From positions 1 through 21,721 of the forward strand of contig JAQWON010000057.1 in NCBI GenBank assembly GCA_029245825.1: a stretch of DNA of 21,721 bases, read 5' to 3'. Shown piece by piece: positions 6,068 to 14,002 of this stretch (the first letter of the stretch is position 1; every line of letters starts with the position of its first letter). Source of the stretch: Flavobacteriaceae bacterium (GTDB lineage Bacteria; Bacteroidota; Bacteroidia; Flavobacteriales; Flavobacteriaceae). Below the pieces are notes generated by a model. That model saw only the letters and a program-made list of their open reading frames with translations, was not told the origin of the DNA and searched no databases. A program made the translations under genes and the position numbers.

Positions 6068-8092
6068 ATGAAAAAACTATTCACTTTTATTTGTTTATTA
6101 TCCATATCTCTAGTTATAGGACAGGATCCTGCTAAATGGGTGACACCACTAAAGAGTTTTTCTGAAATACAAAATGATAGCACATCTAGTTTTAACGAAC
6201 CAGTCAAATGGACAACCTCTTTTGAAAAACTATCAGATATAGAATATCAATTGAATTTTAAAGCAAAAATTATCTCAGGATGGTATCTGTATTCACAAAA
6301 TTTACCTGAAGGGGATGCTCTTCCGACTGAATTTAATTTTAATCAGATTGATTCCAAAATTCAATTAATTGGCTTGACTATTGAAGAGGAACCAATTGTA
6401 GAATATGATCCATTTTTTAAAATGGATCTTTCTTTTTTTAAGAATCAAGCTTTTTTTACGCAAAAAATAAAACTTGTAGATGATCAAACAGGAATTGTAA
6501 ATGGGCAGATACTATATCAGTCATGTGATGAAAAATTATGTGTTTTTAGAAAAGAAAATTTTGAATTTATATTAAGAGATGGATTTAAAAGCAGAGTAAA
6601 TTTAACAATTGATAATGCAAGCAAAGCACGATCTAATGAATTAATTTTAGACCTTAAAGACTCCTATCGTTTAAATAAAAATTCACCTAATGAAGGCTAT
6701 GGTGGCTTTATTAATCTATTTTTTCTTGGCTTTTTCGCAGGCATCATTGCATTGTTAACTCCATGTATATTTCCGATGATACCAATTACAGTTTCATATT
6801 TCTTGAATCAAAGTAGTTCAAAAAGACAGGGAGCATTCAGATCTTTTATGTATGGATTTTTTATAGTATTAATCTACTTGTTACTCTCAGTTCCATTTCA
6901 CTTCTTTGAATTTATTGACCCTCAAATTTTGAACACTCTTTCAACTAATGTTGTAGTTAACATAATATTTTTTGGAGTATTTATATTTTTTGCATTTTCA
7001 TTTTTTGGTTATTATGAGATAACCCTACCCACCAGTTGGTTAAACAAATCTGATTCTTCTTCAGAAATCACCAATTTGGCTGGTATCTTTTTTATGGCAT
7101 TAACATTGGCAATAGTTTCTTTTTCATGTACAGGACCAATTCTTGGATCCTTACTTGTTGGATCATTAACTGTCGATTCAGGAGCTACTGACTTAACCGT
7201 AGCAATTTTAGGCTTTGGATTAGCACTGGCATTACCATTTTCATTTTTATCATTTTTCCCAAGTATGGTAAAAAATATACCAAAATCAGGGGGTTGGATG
7301 AACAAGTTTAAAATCATACTAGGGTTTCTTGAACTGGCTCTGGCTTTAAAATTTTTATCAAACGCAGATTTAGTCTCAAATTGGGGCATATTAAAAAGAG
7401 AAATTTTTGTAGGCATATGGGTTTTAATCTCAATATTTCTTGCTGCCAATTTATTTGGAGTATATAGATTTCCATTCGAAAAAAAAGACAATAGAAAGGA
7501 TTATTCGTACAAAGGACTTGGCATTTTATTTTTCCTTTTTGCAATTTATCTTTCTCAAGGATTATTTAAATCAACTAACAAATTATCCCTATTAAGTGGA
7601 TTTAATCCGCCAACGTTCTATAGCGTTTATGAAACCGAAGGAGAATGTCCCTTAGGACTAAATTGCTATAAAGATTTTTATTCTGGTCTGGAGTATGCTA
7701 AGAAAATAAACAAACCTATACTAATTGATTTTACTGGTTTGGCATGTGTTAATTGTAGAAGGATGGAAGAGAATGTATGGTCAAAGCCAAGTATTTATAA
7801 TATTCTTAATGAGGAATATGTTCTTATATCATTGTATGTTGATGACAGGCAAAAACTTAGCGATGATCAGATGTTTAATTTTAAATATTTCAATGGTAAA
7901 GTTTTCTCTGTAGAGACAATAGGCGAGAAGTGGTCTGCTTTTCAAATTTTGAATTTCAAAACAGCTTCACAACCATTTTATATAACTATGAGTCCAGACA
8001 TGACTTTATTAAATTCCACAATACAATACTCAAGCGCTAATGAATTTGAAAAATGGTTAAAAGAGGGTCTCACTAATTATTCTTCATTTTAA
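6068..8092 (+). CDS. dsbD: Thiol:disulfide interchange protein DsbD (transmembrane electron carrier)
   Basis: Carries electrons from cytoplasmic thioredoxin across the inner membrane to periplasmic thiols (disulfide isomerases, cytochrome c maturation). 674 residues in the classical three-part layout. A signal peptide (1-18) is followed by an immunoglobulin-like periplasmic domain whose redox pair is Cys153/Cys158 in YQSCDEKLC. The membrane domain spans about residues 212-500 and has the paired redox cysteines Cys233 (ALLTPCIFPMIP) and Cys354 (SFSCTGPILGS). The C-terminal thioredoxin-like domain has active site C560-V-N-C563 in FTGLACVNCRRME. All three pairs are present, so the relay looks intact. 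The mature N-terminus holds two related segments (about 20-35 and 44-59) described under findings. Probably co-transcribed with tilS. Confidence 0.95.
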   Translation: MKKLFTFICLLSISLVIGQDPAKWVTPLKSFSEIQNDSTSSFNEPVKWTTSFEKLSDIEYQLNFKAKIISGWYLYSQNLPEGDALPTEFNFNQIDSKIQLIGLTIEEEPIVEYDPFFKMDLSFFKNQAFFTQKIKLVDDQTGIVNGQILYQSCDEKLCVFRKENFEFILRDGFKSRVNLTIDNASKARSNELILDLKDSYRLNKNSPNEGYGGFINLFFLGFFAGIIALLTPCIFPMIPITVSYFLNQSSSKRQGAFRSFMYGFFIVLIYLLLSVPFHFFEFIDPQILNTLSTNVVVNIIFFGVFIFFAFSFFGYYEITLPTSWLNKSDSSSEITNLAGIFFMALTLAIVSFSCTGPILGSLLVGSLTVDSGATDLTVAILGFGLALALPFSFLSFFPSMVKNIPKSGGWMNKFKIILGFLELALALKFLSNADLVSNWGILKREIFVGIWVLISIFLAANLFGVYRFPFEKKDNRKDYSYKGLGILFFLFAIYLSQGLFKSTNKLSLLSGFNPPTFYSVYETEGECPLGLNCYKDFYSGLEYAKKINKPILIDFTGLACVNCRRMEENVWSKPSIYNILNEEYVLISLYVDDRQKLSDDQMFNFKYFNGKVFSVETIGEKWSAFQILNFKTASQPFYITMSPDMTLLNSTIQYSSANEFEKWLKEGLTNYSSF

Positions 8093-8124
8093 TTAGTTAA
8101 TTTTCAATAACATTTTAAGAGTTA

Positions 8125-9324
8125 ATGAGGAAAAATTTTTTTCGTCTTGGTCCTGGGATATTAATTACAGCTGCTTTTATAGGCCCTGGAACACTAACAG
8201 TTTGTACAATAGTTGGTGTAAATTCAGGCACGTTGCTTCTTTGGGCAATATTATTTTCAGTAATTATTACCATTATAACTCAAAATATCGCTGCAAAAAT
8301 TAGTTGGGAAACTAAAAAAGGACTTGCTCAGGTTCTTTTAGAACATTCTAATACACCATTAAAAAAATGGTCGCTAATTATATTATTAATTTCAGCTATT
8401 TTTTTTGGTAACTCAGCATATGAAGCAGGAAATATTACAGGTGCTAAAATTGGAATTCAACAAATAATTGGTTCTAAATTCTTTGACTTGTTAAGTTTTG
8501 ACATTTTACCTTTAATTATTTGTTTTTTAATATCAATTATTTATTTAATTGGTAGTTCAGAATTGATAAAGAAAATATTATTGATAATTGTAGTTTTCAT
8601 GAGTTTTTCTTTCATTTTTGCTGCAATTATAACTAAGCCTGATTTCTTAAGTATTTTAAGCGGACTATTTATTCCTAGATTCAACACTAATCAATTAACA
8701 TTATTACTTTCTGTTATGGGAACAACAATTGTGCCTTATAACCTCTTTTTACACTCTGCGCTAGTAAAAAACATGTCTAGTGTAACTGATTTTAAACAAA
8801 TAAGAATGGATACAATAATTTCAGTTTCTATAGGCGGTTTAATTTCTTTGTGTATAGTATTGGCAGCGGCAAATTCAGGTTTAAAATCTGTTGAATCAGT
8901 TTCCGATTTGGGTATTAGTTTATCACCAATTTATGGTGAATTATCTGAATATTTTATTTCAATTGGACTTTTTGGTGCAGGATTAAGTTCAGCAATAACA
9001 GCTCCATTAGCAGCATCTTATGTAGTTTCTGAGTGTTTTAATTGGAAACAGAGAGAAAATAGATCAAAATTTATCTTCTTATTTGTTTTGATTACAGGGA
9101 CAATTTTTTCATCATTAGGCTTAAATCCCATAGCCATAATTCAATTAGCTCAATTTTTTAATGGTTTATTACTTCCTATTATAGGTCTTTTTTTACTTTT
9201 ATTAGTTAATAGCAATAATCTTAAAGGTCATTTTAAGAATCAATTTTTAATTAAGGTTACCCTTACTTTTATTCTGGTGTTTTATATTTTTTTGGGTCTC
9301 AAGAATTTAGGTGTATTTATTTAA
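8125..9324 (+). CDS. Nramp-family membrane transporter lacking canonical metal motifs (YcsG-like)
   Basis: Integral membrane protein of 399 residues with about eleven hydrophobic segments and the Nramp fold signature. In the first helix the canonical DPGN metal-binding motif is G20-P-G-T23 (FIGPGTLTV), and in helix six the canonical MPHN is replaced by VPYN (TIVPYNLFLHS, 201-211). The Asp, Asn, Met and His that coordinate Mn or Fe in true MntH proteins are therefore absent, apart from the Asn of VPYN. It is 12 nt upstream of pxpA. In Bacillus subtilis the Nramp-like gene ycsG sits next to ycsF (pxpA) in the same kind of cluster. The inferred role is uptake or exchange of 5-oxoproline or a related organic solute, not divalent metal. 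It will probably be mis-annotated as a Mn/Fe transporter. Substrate unproven. Confidence 0.85.
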   Translation: MRKNFFRLGPGILITAAFIGPGTLTVCTIVGVNSGTLLLWAILFSVIITIITQNIAAKISWETKKGLAQVLLEHSNTPLKKWSLIILLISAIFFGNSAYEAGNITGAKIGIQQIIGSKFFDLLSFDILPLIICFLISIIYLIGSSELIKKILLIIVVFMSFSFIFAAIITKPDFLSILSGLFIPRFNTNQLTLLLSVMGTTIVPYNLFLHSALVKNMSSVTDFKQIRMDTIISVSIGGLISLCIVLAAANSGLKSVESVSDLGISLSPIYGELSEYFISIGLFGAGLSSAITAPLAASYVVSECFNWKQRENRSKFIFLFVLITGTIFSSLGLNPIAIIQLAQFFNGLLLPIIGLFLLLLVNSNNLKGHFKNQFLIKVTLTFILVFYIFLGLKNLGVFI

Positions 9325-9336
9325 CTTTTGTTATAG

Positions 9337-10065
9337 ATGTTTGATTTAAACTGTGATTTAGGAGAAGAGATAGGGAATGACAATAAAATATTGCCTTGGA
9401 TCACTTCTTGTAATATAGCCTGCGGAGGACATTTTGGCAACCGAAACACCATAACTAAAACTATTTCTTTAGCTAAAAAATATAATGTTAGAGTAGGAGC
9501 ACATCCATCTTATTATGATCATAATAATTTTGGTAGAATTTCTGCATATACAAATAAAAAAGAGTTCCAAAATTCAATTAGAACTCAATTAGATTTATTT
9601 CAAGAGGTAGCAAATGAGTTAAATGCAAGATGGAATCACATTAAAGCTCATGGAGCTTTATATAATGAAATGGCTAAAGATTTAAACTTAGCTATGGAAT
9701 ATTTAGAGGTTATAAAAGAATATCGAAATGTTTCAATTGTTTATTTGCCTTCAGGTTCAGGTAAAATTATAGATCTTTTTAAATCAAACAATTATTCAGT
9801 CTGGAAAGAAGGTTTTGCAGATAGAAGGTATGAAAATGATTACAGTTTATTAGATAGATCATTAAAAGGTTCTGTTTTTTCAAATTTTTCTGAGATAAAA
9901 AATCAAATTTTAGAATTTTTTAAAGGCGAAGTAACTACAATAACTGGAGATAAAATCTTACTAGAAATTGATACTGTTTGCCTTCATGGCGACACATTAA
10001 ATGCCGATCATTATGTAAAAAAATTACACGCTATGATCATTAAAAAGAGTGGAAATGGAAAGTAG
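9337..10065 (+). CDS. pxpA: 5-oxoprolinase subunit A (LamB/YcsF family)
   Basis: With PxpB and PxpC, hydrolyses 5-oxoproline to glutamate using ATP. 242 residues, typical length. The LamB/YcsF hallmarks are present: FDLNCDLGE at the N-terminus (2-10), NIACGGHFGN (26-35), VGAHPSYYD (53-61), KAHGALYN (103-110), EGFADRRYEND (158-168) and VCLHGDT (214-220). The conserved Asp and His residues that line the catalytic groove of this TIM-barrel-like family are all intact. The ATG start directly precedes FDLNCDLGE, the invariant N-terminus, so the start is certain. It overlaps pxpB by 17 nt, indicating translational coupling and fitting subunits of one enzyme. Confidence 0.96.
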   Translation: MFDLNCDLGEEIGNDNKILPWITSCNIACGGHFGNRNTITKTISLAKKYNVRVGAHPSYYDHNNFGRISAYTNKKEFQNSIRTQLDLFQEVANELNARWNHIKAHGALYNEMAKDLNLAMEYLEVIKEYRNVSIVYLPSGSGKIIDLFKSNNYSVWKEGFADRRYENDYSLLDRSLKGSVFSNFSEIKNQILEFFKGEVTTITGDKILLEIDTVCLHGDTLNADHYVKKLHAMIIKKSGNGK

Positions 10066-10792
10066 ACTCTTATTTTTACCATATGGGTCAAAAGCATTGA
10101 TTATAAAATTTGACAAACCATCTATTTCTCAAATTGAAATTCTTTCTCGATTATCTTTCAGAGATTATATTGCTAATTTTTTTAAAAAAGATTTAGAAGA
10201 TTTAGTGCTAACTAGTGATTCTCTAACAATTTTTTTTAAAAATATTACCAACATAAATTCAATTAAGAAAAATCTTTTAGAGGCTTATAATATTATATTA
10301 TTTAAGAGGAATGATTTTAAATATAAACATTGGGAAATACCTGTTTGTTTTGAGAATAACTTTTCATCAGATTTGCTAAAATATTTTAACAATGACGAAT
10401 CAAAAACAAAAAACTATGTAAAAAAAATTTGTGAGTTAGAATTAACAGTTCAGTTCTATGGATTTTTACCTGGTTTTTGTTACTTAATAGGGCTGCCAAG
10501 ATCTATGCAGTTAAAGAGAAAAGTAGAGCCAACTCTTAAAGTGCGAAAGGGATCATTAGCTATTGGTGGTGGTTATGCTGGTATTTATCCTCAAAGTAGC
10601 CCAGGAGGCTGGCATGTAATTGGGATCACACCAACTGTTTTCTTTCACCCCAAGAGAGATCCTAATTGTTTCGCATCTATTGGAGATAAATTTTCATTTA
10701 AGAAAATTTCAATAGATGAGTATGAAAAGGCATCAAAACAAAGTTTTAAAAAAAATCTACCATCATTCAATATTTTTAATGTCAAAGATTAA
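10049..10792 (+). CDS. pxpB: 5-oxoprolinase subunit B (KipI family)
   Basis: Second subunit of the 5-oxoprolinase; the Bacillus homologue KipI was first described as an inhibitor of the sporulation kinase KinA. 247 residues. The C-terminal cyclophilin-like half carries the strong family motif FYGFLPGFCYLIGLP (136-150) and GSLAIGGGYAGIYPQ followed by SSPGGWHVIG (168-192). The N-terminal half is more divergent, as usual. Two starts are possible, ATG at 10049 and at 10055; both overlap pxpA. The gene also overlaps the trimmed start of pxpC by 14 nt. No KinA-type sporulation context exists here, so the enzymatic role is the sensible reading. Confidence 0.94.
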   Translation: MEMESRLLFLPYGSKALIIKFDKPSISQIEILSRLSFRDYIANFFKKDLEDLVLTSDSLTIFFKNITNINSIKKNLLEAYNIILFKRNDFKYKHWEIPVCFENNFSSDLLKYFNNDESKTKNYVKKICELELTVQFYGFLPGFCYLIGLPRSMQLKRKVEPTLKVRKGSLAIGGGYAGIYPQSSPGGWHVIGITPTVFFHPKRDPNCFASIGDKFSFKKISIDEYEKASKQSFKKNLPSFNIFNVKD

Positions 10793-11624
10793 AATAATAG
10801 AGCCAGGTTTTTTTTCAACTATTCAAGATATTGGAAGGACAGGTTATAGGCATAAAGGAGTTCCCTTATCTGGTCCAATGGATAAAATAGCCTTCAAATT
10901 TGCACATAAGTTAGTGGGTAATGATTATCAGAAATGTTTGATTGAGACAACCTTAAAGGGACCTACACTAATCATTGAAGGTAAAACAAAATTAGCTTAT
11001 AGTGGAGCACCAATGGATGTTTATCTAAATAAAGATAAAATGCCTATTAATAAGCCTTTTGAGTGCAATTTAGGTGATATAGTTAAATTCGGAAACTGCC
11101 ATTCAGGTGTAAGAACATATATTTCCTTCAGAGGCGGTTTGAAAGTTTCACCAGTTTTGGGAAGTAGTTCGTATTATTACCCTGTTACAAAAAAAAAGAT
11201 TTTAGAAAAGGGCGATGAGTTCTTTATTGACGGTAAGTCTGATAATGTTAATTATGATTTGAATGATATAACTGAGGATTACTACTTGACAGATAATTTA
11301 AATGTATCAAAAGGCCCAGATTGGGATACTATCTCCTCAGATATTAAGGAACGTTTATTCAAAAAGTATTTTACCATAGGTATTAATGATCGAATGGGAT
11401 ATCATTTGGAAGGAGATGATAAATTAAAAAATAGAATACATCTTAATAGCTCTGCAATATTTCCAGGAACTATTCAATTAACACCGAAGGGAGTTTTATT
11501 GGTTTCAATGGCAGATTGTCAAGTAACAGGAGGGTATCCAAGAGTGCTAATTTTAGATGGATTTTCAATGTCTATTTTAGCTCAAAAGAGGAAGGGAGAA
11601 ATAATTTATTTTGAAATGAACTAG
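10779..11624 (+). CDS. pxpC: 5-oxoprolinase subunit C (KipA / biotin-dependent carboxyltransferase-like family)
   Basis: Third 5-oxoprolinase subunit, 281 residues from the chosen start. I took the ATG at 10779 instead of the upstream in-frame ATG at 10716, because the family begins immediately with a short strand (KIKIIEPGFFSTIQDIGRTG) and the upstream 21 residues would lie almost entirely inside pxpB. Hallmarks are QDIGRTGYRHKGVPLSGPMD (16-35), the RGGLKVSPVLGSSS segment (about 118-131), NDRMGYHLEG (203-212), and GTIQLTPKGVLL with ADCQVTGGYPRV (230-256). Overlaps pxpB by 14 nt. It ends one base before the convergent nitroreductase gene, leaving no room for a dedicated terminator between the two operons. 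Confidence 0.95.
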   Translation: MSKIKIIEPGFFSTIQDIGRTGYRHKGVPLSGPMDKIAFKFAHKLVGNDYQKCLIETTLKGPTLIIEGKTKLAYSGAPMDVYLNKDKMPINKPFECNLGDIVKFGNCHSGVRTYISFRGGLKVSPVLGSSSYYYPVTKKKILEKGDEFFIDGKSDNVNYDLNDITEDYYLTDNLNVSKGPDWDTISSDIKERLFKKYFTIGINDRMGYHLEGDDKLKNRIHLNSSAIFPGTIQLTPKGVLLVSMADCQVTGGYPRVLILDGFSMSILAQKRKGEIIYFEMN

Positions 11625-11625
11625 A

Positions 11626-12357
11626 TTATTTCCGAAAATAAATTTGATCGAATGGAATTCTAAATCTAGGCCCATAAACTCCTTTTTCAGATCTTTTTCC
11701 GCAACTTATAATCATATTAATTTCTGAGCTATTTGGTAACTTTAAAATCCTTTTAGTTCTTAGCGAATCAAATCCTTCCATAGGACAAGTGTCATATCCA
11801 TATGCGGCCATACTTACCATGAAGTTTTCTGCGGCTAAAGCACAGCTTTTATGAGCGACAATTCTCAAATCAGATTTACGAACCTGTCTATATATTGGAC
11901 GAAAAATTCCTGTAAAAAAGGCAATTAAATATTTTATAAATCCAAAAACACCAAAAAAATCAGAATAAATAGCAGGTATTAGTTTTTTATAATAATTAAT
12001 AGCCATTTTATTTCGCCTTTTAGAATTATCCTTATCGCTAAGGAATGTTCTCTTAATAAAATCTGCATTTGCATTTGCTCTTTTTTTCCAAAGATCTTTT
12101 CTTACTACAAATACAACAAGTTGTTTACAAGTTCTTGCTGCTGGTTGATTAAAACAAGATTTTGACAATTCATCGATAATTTTGTTGTCAATTATATGAT
12201 AAAATTGCCAAAGTTGTAGATTACTGCTATTTGGAGCCAAAACAGCTTGCTTGACACATTTTTTAACAATTTCTTCATCAATTTCAAGATCCGGATCATA
12301 ATGTCTAATGGATCTTCTAAAATCTATAGCCTTACTAACTATTTTCTCAGACTTCAT
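11626..12357 (-). CDS. Nitroreductase-family FMN-dependent oxidoreductase
   Basis: Predicted FMN-binding NAD(P)H oxidoreductase of 243 residues; substrate unknown. FMN-phosphate contact is the FRRSIRHYD segment (13-21), with Arg14/Arg15/Ser16; APNSSNLQLWQFYHI (41-55) is the second conserved block; CPMEGFDS (191-198) and CGKRSEKGVYGPRFR (219-233) form the C-terminal FMN site. Between about 90 and 165 is a region that contains a strongly hydrophobic stretch (about 127-155) flanked by basic residues, suggesting membrane contact or a lid. The gene overlaps the aldehyde dehydrogenase ahead of it by 4 nt (ATGA), so the two are co-translated and may act on the same compound. Family assignment firm, role open. 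Confidence 0.88.
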   Translation of the reverse strand: MKSEKIVSKAIDFRRSIRHYDPDLEIDEEIVKKCVKQAVLAPNSSNLQLWQFYHIIDNKIIDELSKSCFNQPAARTCKQLVVFVVRKDLWKKRANANADFIKRTFLSDKDNSKRRNKMAINYYKKLIPAIYSDFFGVFGFIKYLIAFFTGIFRPIYRQVRKSDLRIVAHKSCALAAENFMVSMAAYGYDTCPMEGFDSLRTKRILKLPNSSEINMIISCGKRSEKGVYGPRFRIPFDQIYFRK

Positions 12358-13754
12358 AGGCGATTAATTAAAAACTTTAAGAAGGAAAGTGATTTTGGAT
12401 ATGGAGCATATCTTTGAGGTAAGTCAAACAAGAAAGAACGTTTTACTATAGGTTTGTAATGTGAGAAAATTTTAAAGCTATATTTTCCATGATATTCTCC
12501 CATTCCACTATTTCCAATTCCACCAAAGGGAAGATTGTCATTTGCAAAATGAACAATTGCATCGTTTGCCACTCCACCTCCGAATGAATACCTTTTAAAA
12601 ATATTGTCTATAAAATTTTTTTTATTAGAAAATATATAAAAAGCCAGCGGCTTTTCTCTTCCTTTTAAAATATGATGCATCTCATTTTCAGAATCAAAAG
12701 AAATAATTGGTAGTATTGGACCAAATATTTCTTCTCGCATTAAAATACTTTCATTTGGAGGTTCATCTACAAGTGTCGGACCAAAATATAATTGTTTCTC
12801 ATCTTGAATTCCGCCATAAAGAATTTTTTGATTATTTAATGATAACTTTAATTTATTAAAGTGTTTTTTGTGTATAATTCTCCCATAATCTGGAGAATTA
12901 ATTGGATTTTTTCCAAAAGCAGATTTTATCTCATTAATCAAATTGTTGACTAAAATAGATTTTATACTTTTTTGAACAACTAAATAATCAGGGGCAATAC
13001 ATGTTTGACCACAGTTTATATATTTACTCCAAACAATTCTCTTGGCAGTTTTTTTTATTGGGACAGTCTCATCGATAATACATGGACTTTTACCTCCCAA
13101 TTCTAAAGTAGTTGGAGTTAAGTTTTCAGCAGCAGCTTTTGCAACAATTTTCCCAACCGCTGTACTTCCAGTGTAAAAAATATAGTCCCACCTTTTTTTC
13201 AAAAGTGTTGAAGCAACAGATGCATCACCTTGAACAACACTTACATGTGAGGAATCAAAAACTGAATTAATAATTTCAGAAACTATTAAACTTGTATTTT
13301 CTGATGATTCAGAAGGCTTTAAAACAACTGTGTTTCCTGCTGCAACAGCTCCAACTAAAGGGGTCATTGCTAATTGAAAAGGATAATTCCAAGGAGTTAT
13401 TATTAATACATTACCATATGGCTCTGGAACTATAAAATCACGAGAGGGGAAATTTAAAAGACTGCTTTTTACTCTTTTAGGTCTACTCCAAACAGGAAGC
13501 ATTTTAATCATTTTTTTTATTTCTTTTTCAACCAAGATAGTTTCGGTTGTTAATGACTCAAATCCTGATTTACGAAGATCATTATATAGCGCATCATGAA
13601 TTCTTTTTTCATTTTCCCTGATGGCAAACAAGAGTTTTTTTAATATTTCTCTCCGATATTTTATTGGGAGCGTTCTTTGCTGAGAAAAAAAATTTTTCTG
13701 ATTAGTATAAATATTTTCTATATCTGTATCTAAAGCGTTTTTTAACATCTGCAT
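12354..13754 (-). CDS. NAD(P)-dependent aldehyde dehydrogenase, class 3-like
   Basis: Oxidises an aldehyde to the acid. 466 residues, the length of the short class 3 (fatty or aromatic aldehyde) group rather than the roughly 500 of class 1/2. PWNYPFQ (121-127) is the cofactor-pocket motif with Asn123; Lys146 is in LKPSE (145-149); TGSTAVG (195-201) is the Rossmann turn; the general base is Glu218 in LELGGKSP (217-224); the nucleophile is Cys252 in NCGQTCIAPDY. PFGGIGNSGMGEYHGKYSF (409-427) and the C-terminal PQRYAPYP (446-453) match class 3 enzymes such as fatty aldehyde dehydrogenases. Two starts are near each other (ATG at 13754 and two codons later). It leads a two-gene unit with the nitroreductase; substrate cannot be read from sequence. 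Confidence 0.93.
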   Translation of the reverse strand: MQMLKNALDTDIENIYTNQKNFFSQQRTLPIKYRREILKKLLFAIRENEKRIHDALYNDLRKSGFESLTTETILVEKEIKKMIKMLPVWSRPKRVKSSLLNFPSRDFIVPEPYGNVLIITPWNYPFQLAMTPLVGAVAAGNTVVLKPSESSENTSLIVSEIINSVFDSSHVSVVQGDASVASTLLKKRWDYIFYTGSTAVGKIVAKAAAENLTPTTLELGGKSPCIIDETVPIKKTAKRIVWSKYINCGQTCIAPDYLVVQKSIKSILVNNLINEIKSAFGKNPINSPDYGRIIHKKHFNKLKLSLNNQKILYGGIQDEKQLYFGPTLVDEPPNESILMREEIFGPILPIISFDSENEMHHILKGREKPLAFYIFSNKKNFIDNIFKRYSFGGGVANDAIVHFANDNLPFGGIGNSGMGEYHGKYSFKIFSHYKPIVKRSFLFDLPQRYAPYPKSLSFLKFLINRL

Positions 13755-13776
13755 AATTAAATTTTAAAAGATTTGT

Positions 13777-13784
13777 CAAAAATA
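13777..13784 (-). promoter_or_regulatory. Possible -7 promoter element for the aldehyde dehydrogenase gene
   Basis: Minus-strand TATTTTTG fits TAnnTTTG and lies 22 nt before the ATG, a spacing that would give a short leader. The nearest upstream TTG is only 11 nt away instead of the expected roughly 19-20, so the match is partial and may be chance. The rest of the divergent 13755-14002 spacer (248 nt) is AT-rich without a GC-rich fold, leader peptide or convincing plus-strand promoter that I can see. Confidence 0.25.
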
Positions 13785-14002
13785 AGTTAGATTTACAATA
13801 TTAATGGAAGTATTTTATAAAATAAAATTATAGTGATTTTTGTCAACTAATTTTTCTAATTGAATGTCTTTTCCGAAACTATTTAATTAATTGAAAATCA
13901 GTAATTTAAATAATATAATTTTATTTTGAATATAATACTTCTATTTTAAACAGAACACATTATTCAATTCCACCTTTTTAATTTCACTTCAAATTTTTTT
14001 TA

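Noticed and set aside
7012..7491. Minus-strand ORF of 159 codons
   Set aside because: Antisense to the membrane domain of dsbD; composition is the mirror of hydrophobic codons and no family motif is seen.
10716..10778. Upstream ATG giving pxpC 21 extra residues
   Set aside because: The extension lies inside pxpB and precedes the conserved N-terminal strand of the family; the ATG at 10779 fits better.
13804..13890. Two tiny ORFs (9 and 8 codons) upstream of ilvD as branched-chain attenuation leaders
   Set aside because: No run of Ile, Val or Leu codons and no following hairpin; short AT-rich frames expected by chance.
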